8,615 nucleotides of DNA from the NCBI GenBank assembly GCA_021295675.1, contig JAGWBY010000143.1, positions 9,215 to 17,829 of the forward strand, given 5' to 3'. This DNA comes from Candidatus Latescibacterota bacterium (lineage in GTDB: Bacteria; Latescibacterota; UBA2968; UBA8231). Position numbers and translations under genes: made by a program. Shown here one piece after another: positions 6,750 to 8,615 of the stretch (position 1 is its first letter; every line of letters starts with the position of its first letter). The notes under the pieces are model-generated. The model was not told where the DNA came from. It ran no database searches and was given only the letters and a program-made list of their open reading frames with translations.

Positions 6750-8420
6750 ATGACCGAATCCACTCCCATCAGCAAGAACATCACCCAAGGCCCGTCCCGG
6801 GCCGGGGCACGCGCCATGTACCGGGCCGCCGGCTTCGACGCCGACGCCCTGCGCAAACCCCTCATCGGCATCGCCAACACCTGGACCGAGCTCGGCCCCT
6901 GCAATTTTGGCCTGCGCGGCCTAGCCGAGCACGTCAAGGCCGGCATCCGCCAAGCCGGCGGCACCCCTCTCGAATTCAATACGGTGGTAATCTCCGACGG
7001 CATCACCATGGGCACCGAAGGCATGAAGACTTCGCTCATTTCGCGCGAAGTCATCGCCGACTCCATGGAACTGGTGGTGCGCGGCCACATGCTCGACGGC
7101 TTTGTCGCCCTCACCGGCTGCGACAAGACCACTCCAGGGGCCATTATGGCCATGTGCCGCTTGGACATCCCCTCGGTGCTGCTCTACGGCGGCTCGATTA
7201 TGCCCGGCCATCACAACCAAGTTGACATCACCATCCAAGACGTGTACGAAGCCATCGGTGCCCACGCCACCGGCCGCATCGACGACGACCAACTGCGCCT
7301 CATCGAAGAAAACGCCTGCCCCGGAGCTGGCTCCTGCGGCGGCCAATTCACCGCCAATACCATGGCCACCGCGGCCGAGATCCTCGGCGTGGCCCTCATG
7401 GGCTCAGGCTCGGTGCCAGCCACCGACCCGCGCAAGGAAGCCGTCGGCGTCCAAGTCGGAAGCCTAGCCGTCGACTTGGTGCGCCAAGATCGCAAACCCT
7501 CGCAAATCATCACCCGCCCTGCCCTCGACAACGCCATCCGCTCCATCGCCACCACCGGCGGCTCGACCAACGGCGTGCTGCACTTTCTGGCCATTGCCCG
7601 GGAAGCCGGATTGGAGTTGGACATTGAGGATTTCCAGACCTTGAGCAGTTCTACCCCACTCATGGTTGACCTCAAGCCCGGCGGCCGCTTTGTCGCCCCC
7701 GACTTGGACAAGGCCGGCGGCATCGCCTTGGTAGCCCGCCGCCTCAAAGAAACTGGCCTGCTACACGAGGACGCCCTCACGGTATCGGGCCGCACCATTG
7801 GCCAAGAGGCCGACCGCGCCGCGGAAACCCCCGGCCAACAGGTCGTGGTTCCGGTCGATAAACCGCTGAAAAAATCGGGTGGTCTAGTCGTGCTCAAGGG
7901 CAATCTCGCCCCCGAAGGCGCGGTGGTGAAATTAGCCGGCCACGAACGCGCCCAGCACCAAGGCCCGGCCCGCGTCTTCGACAGCGAGGACGCAGTCATG
8001 CCAGTTATTGAGCAGGGCCGCATCCAGCCCGGCGACGTGGTCGTCATCCGCTACGAAGGCCCCAAGGGCGGGCCTGGTATGCGCGAGATGTTAGCCGTCA
8101 CCGGAGCCATCGTGGGGGCGGGTCTGGGCGACTCCGTGGCCCTAGTCACTGATGGCCGCTTTTCGGGTGCCACTCGCGGCCTGATGATCGGCCACGCCGC
8201 GCCCGAAGCCGCGGTGGGCGGCCCCTTGGCCGTCCTGCACGACGGCGATACCATCACCATCGACACCACGGCTGGCCGTTTGGACGTAGCGCTAGACGAG
8301 GCCGAAATTCAGGCCCGCTTGACAGCTTGGGAGGCCCCACCGCCGCGCTACACCTCCGGCGTGATGGCCAAATACGCCCGCTCGGTGTCGTCGGCAGCCC
8401 AGGGGGCGGTGACTAGCTAA
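6750..8420 (+). CDS. ilvD: Dihydroxy-acid dehydratase
   Basis: IlvD dehydrates 2,3-dihydroxy-isovalerate and 2,3-dihydroxy-3-methylvalerate to the 2-keto acids that precede valine and isoleucine, in the cytoplasm. It needs an Fe-S cluster and Mg2+. The 556-residue protein is complete, from [20 protein letters not shown] to [15 protein letters not shown]. The cluster cysteines are visible at Cys51 (GPCN), Cys124 (TGCDKT) and Cys196 ([14 protein letters not shown]), and likely Mg2+ ligands at Asp83 (SDGI) and in CDK (Asp125 and Lys126, the lysine normally carbamylated). [11 protein letters not shown] and [11 protein letters not shown] are further family signatures. The length fits the shorter class of IlvD/Edd enzymes, generally [2Fe-2S], rather than the longer E. 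coli type. The IlvD signatures and the full motif set make a sugar-acid dehydratase less likely. No other branched-chain amino acid genes flank it. The stop TAA lies inside a 7-bp duplication made by the following insertion element. Confidence 0.96.
   Translation: MTESTPISKNITQGPSRAGARAMYRAAGFDADALRKPLIGIANTWTELGPCNFGLRGLAEHVKAGIRQAGGTPLEFNTVVISDGITMGTEGMKTSLISREVIADSMELVVRGHMLDGFVALTGCDKTTPGAIMAMCRLDIPSVLLYGGSIMPGHHNQVDITIQDVYEAIGAHATGRIDDDQLRLIEENACPGAGSCGGQFTANTMATAAEILGVALMGSGSVPATDPRKEAVGVQVGSLAVDLVRQDRKPSQIITRPALDNAIRSIATTGGSTNGVLHFLAIAREAGLELDIEDFQTLSSSTPLMVDLKPGGRFVAPDLDKAGGIALVARRLKETGLLHEDALTVSGRTIGQEADRAAETPGQQVVVPVDKPLKKSGGLVVLKGNLAPEGAVVKLAGHERAQHQGPARVFDSEDAVMPVIEQGRIQPGDVVVIRYEGPKGGPGMREMLAVTGAIVGAGLGDSVALVTDGRFSGATRGLMIGHAAPEAAVGGPLAVLHDGDTITIDTTAGRLDVALDEAEIQARLTAWEAPPPRYTSGVMAKYARSVSSAAQGAVTS
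8414..8420. repeat. Left copy of 7-bp target-site duplication
   Basis: TAGCTAA abuts the left terminal repeat of the element and is identical to 8569-8575; the match extends to 8 bp if the next T is counted. Its last three bases are the ilvD stop codon. Caution: TAGCTA is self-complementary, so six of the bases would also match as an extension of the inverted repeat; only the following A and T support a direct repeat specifically. Confidence 0.55.
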
Positions 8421-8568
8421 TTGATGTTACGCACGGGCTCCCCGGTAGGAGATGCTTCGACTTCGCTCCGCTGTGCTCAGCATGACAAGGAAAGAACGCG
8501 CTAGTACCTGTCATGCTGAGCACAGCGAAGCATCTTCTACCCAAGAAGCCTGCTGTGCGTAACGTCAG
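8421..8568. mobile_element. 148-bp MITE-like palindromic insertion element
   Basis: The ends are 14-bp terminal inverted repeats: TTGATGTTACGCAC (8421-8434) against the complement of 8555-8568, 12 of 14 matching. Inside, the arms keep pairing: GATGCTTCG (8451-8459) with 8526-8534, and a perfect 17-bp stem CTGTGCTCAGCATGACA (8471-8487) with 8509-8525, around a 21-nt loop (8488-8508). The left arm carries an extra 11 bp (8460-8470). The element is flanked by identical TAGCTAA copies. It has no room for a transposase, so it would be moved in trans. The core resembles dispersed TCATGCTGAG-type palindromes that I recall from many environmental genomes. A transcribed copy would form a long hairpin beyond ilvD. 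Confidence 0.7.
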
Positions 8569-8575
8569 TAGCTAA
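8569..8575. repeat. Right copy of 7-bp target-site duplication
   Basis: TAGCTAA directly follows the right terminal repeat. Removing the element plus one copy rebuilds a continuous sequence GACTAGCTAATCGTTGG with the ilvD stop in place. The remaining bases to the window end (8576-8615) hold nothing I can identify. Confidence 0.55.
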
Positions 8576-8615
8576 TCGTTGGGGAAACGCTGATTCTTTG
8601 CTGGAGCTACCGGGA

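Noticed and set aside
7211..8047. 278-codon antisense frame within ilvD
   Set aside because: It lies wholly opposite conserved ilvD codons, has no ribosome-binding site and no recognisable domain.
8451..8534. Rho-independent terminator of ilvD
   Set aside because: The hairpin is strong but no T-tract follows either arm; terminal repeats and flanking duplication fit an insertion element better.

Overview
The window is GC-rich bacterial DNA, roughly 60% GC by eye. It looks like a stretch of an environmental genome carrying carbohydrate-related and housekeeping genes. The mix of a sulfatase, a Gfo/Idh/MocA oxidoreductase, a calcineurin-type phosphoesterase and a secreted lipocalin-like protein is common in uncultured groups such as Latescibacterota or Poribacteria. 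That placement is only an impression; nothing here proves the taxon.

Layout: (1) 1-813, + strand, the C-terminal 270 residues of a sulfatase cut by the window edge. (2) 880-2826, a visibly less GC-rich restriction-modification locus. A SAM-dependent amino-methyltransferase (+, 880-2209) runs tail-to-tail, with overlapping stop codons, into an intact GIY-YIG restriction enzyme of the Eco29kI family (-, 2206-2826). The methyltransferase is broken at the point where SAM-binding motif I should be. (3) 2866-3894, -, a metallophosphoesterase. (4) 4094-5906, +, a two-gene operon: an unrecognised protein of about 266 residues split by an apparent 1-nt frameshift, then a Gfo/Idh/MocA oxidoreductase whose last residues have been shifted out of frame. 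(5) 5916-6590, -, a secreted lipocalin-like protein with in-frame tandem repeats. (6) 6750-8420, +, a complete ilvD (dihydroxy-acid dehydratase). (7) 8421-8568, a 148-bp palindromic element that looks like a MITE. It has 14-bp terminal inverted repeats and a 7-bp flanking duplication that includes the ilvD stop codon.

The main points of interest are the restriction enzyme that looks intact beside a disrupted methyltransferase, three independent reading-frame lesions in about 5 kb (either gene decay or assembly error), and the MITE-like insertion at the end of ilvD. I found no clear new multi-gene system. The unknown protein coupled to the oxidoreductase is the best candidate for undescribed biochemistry.
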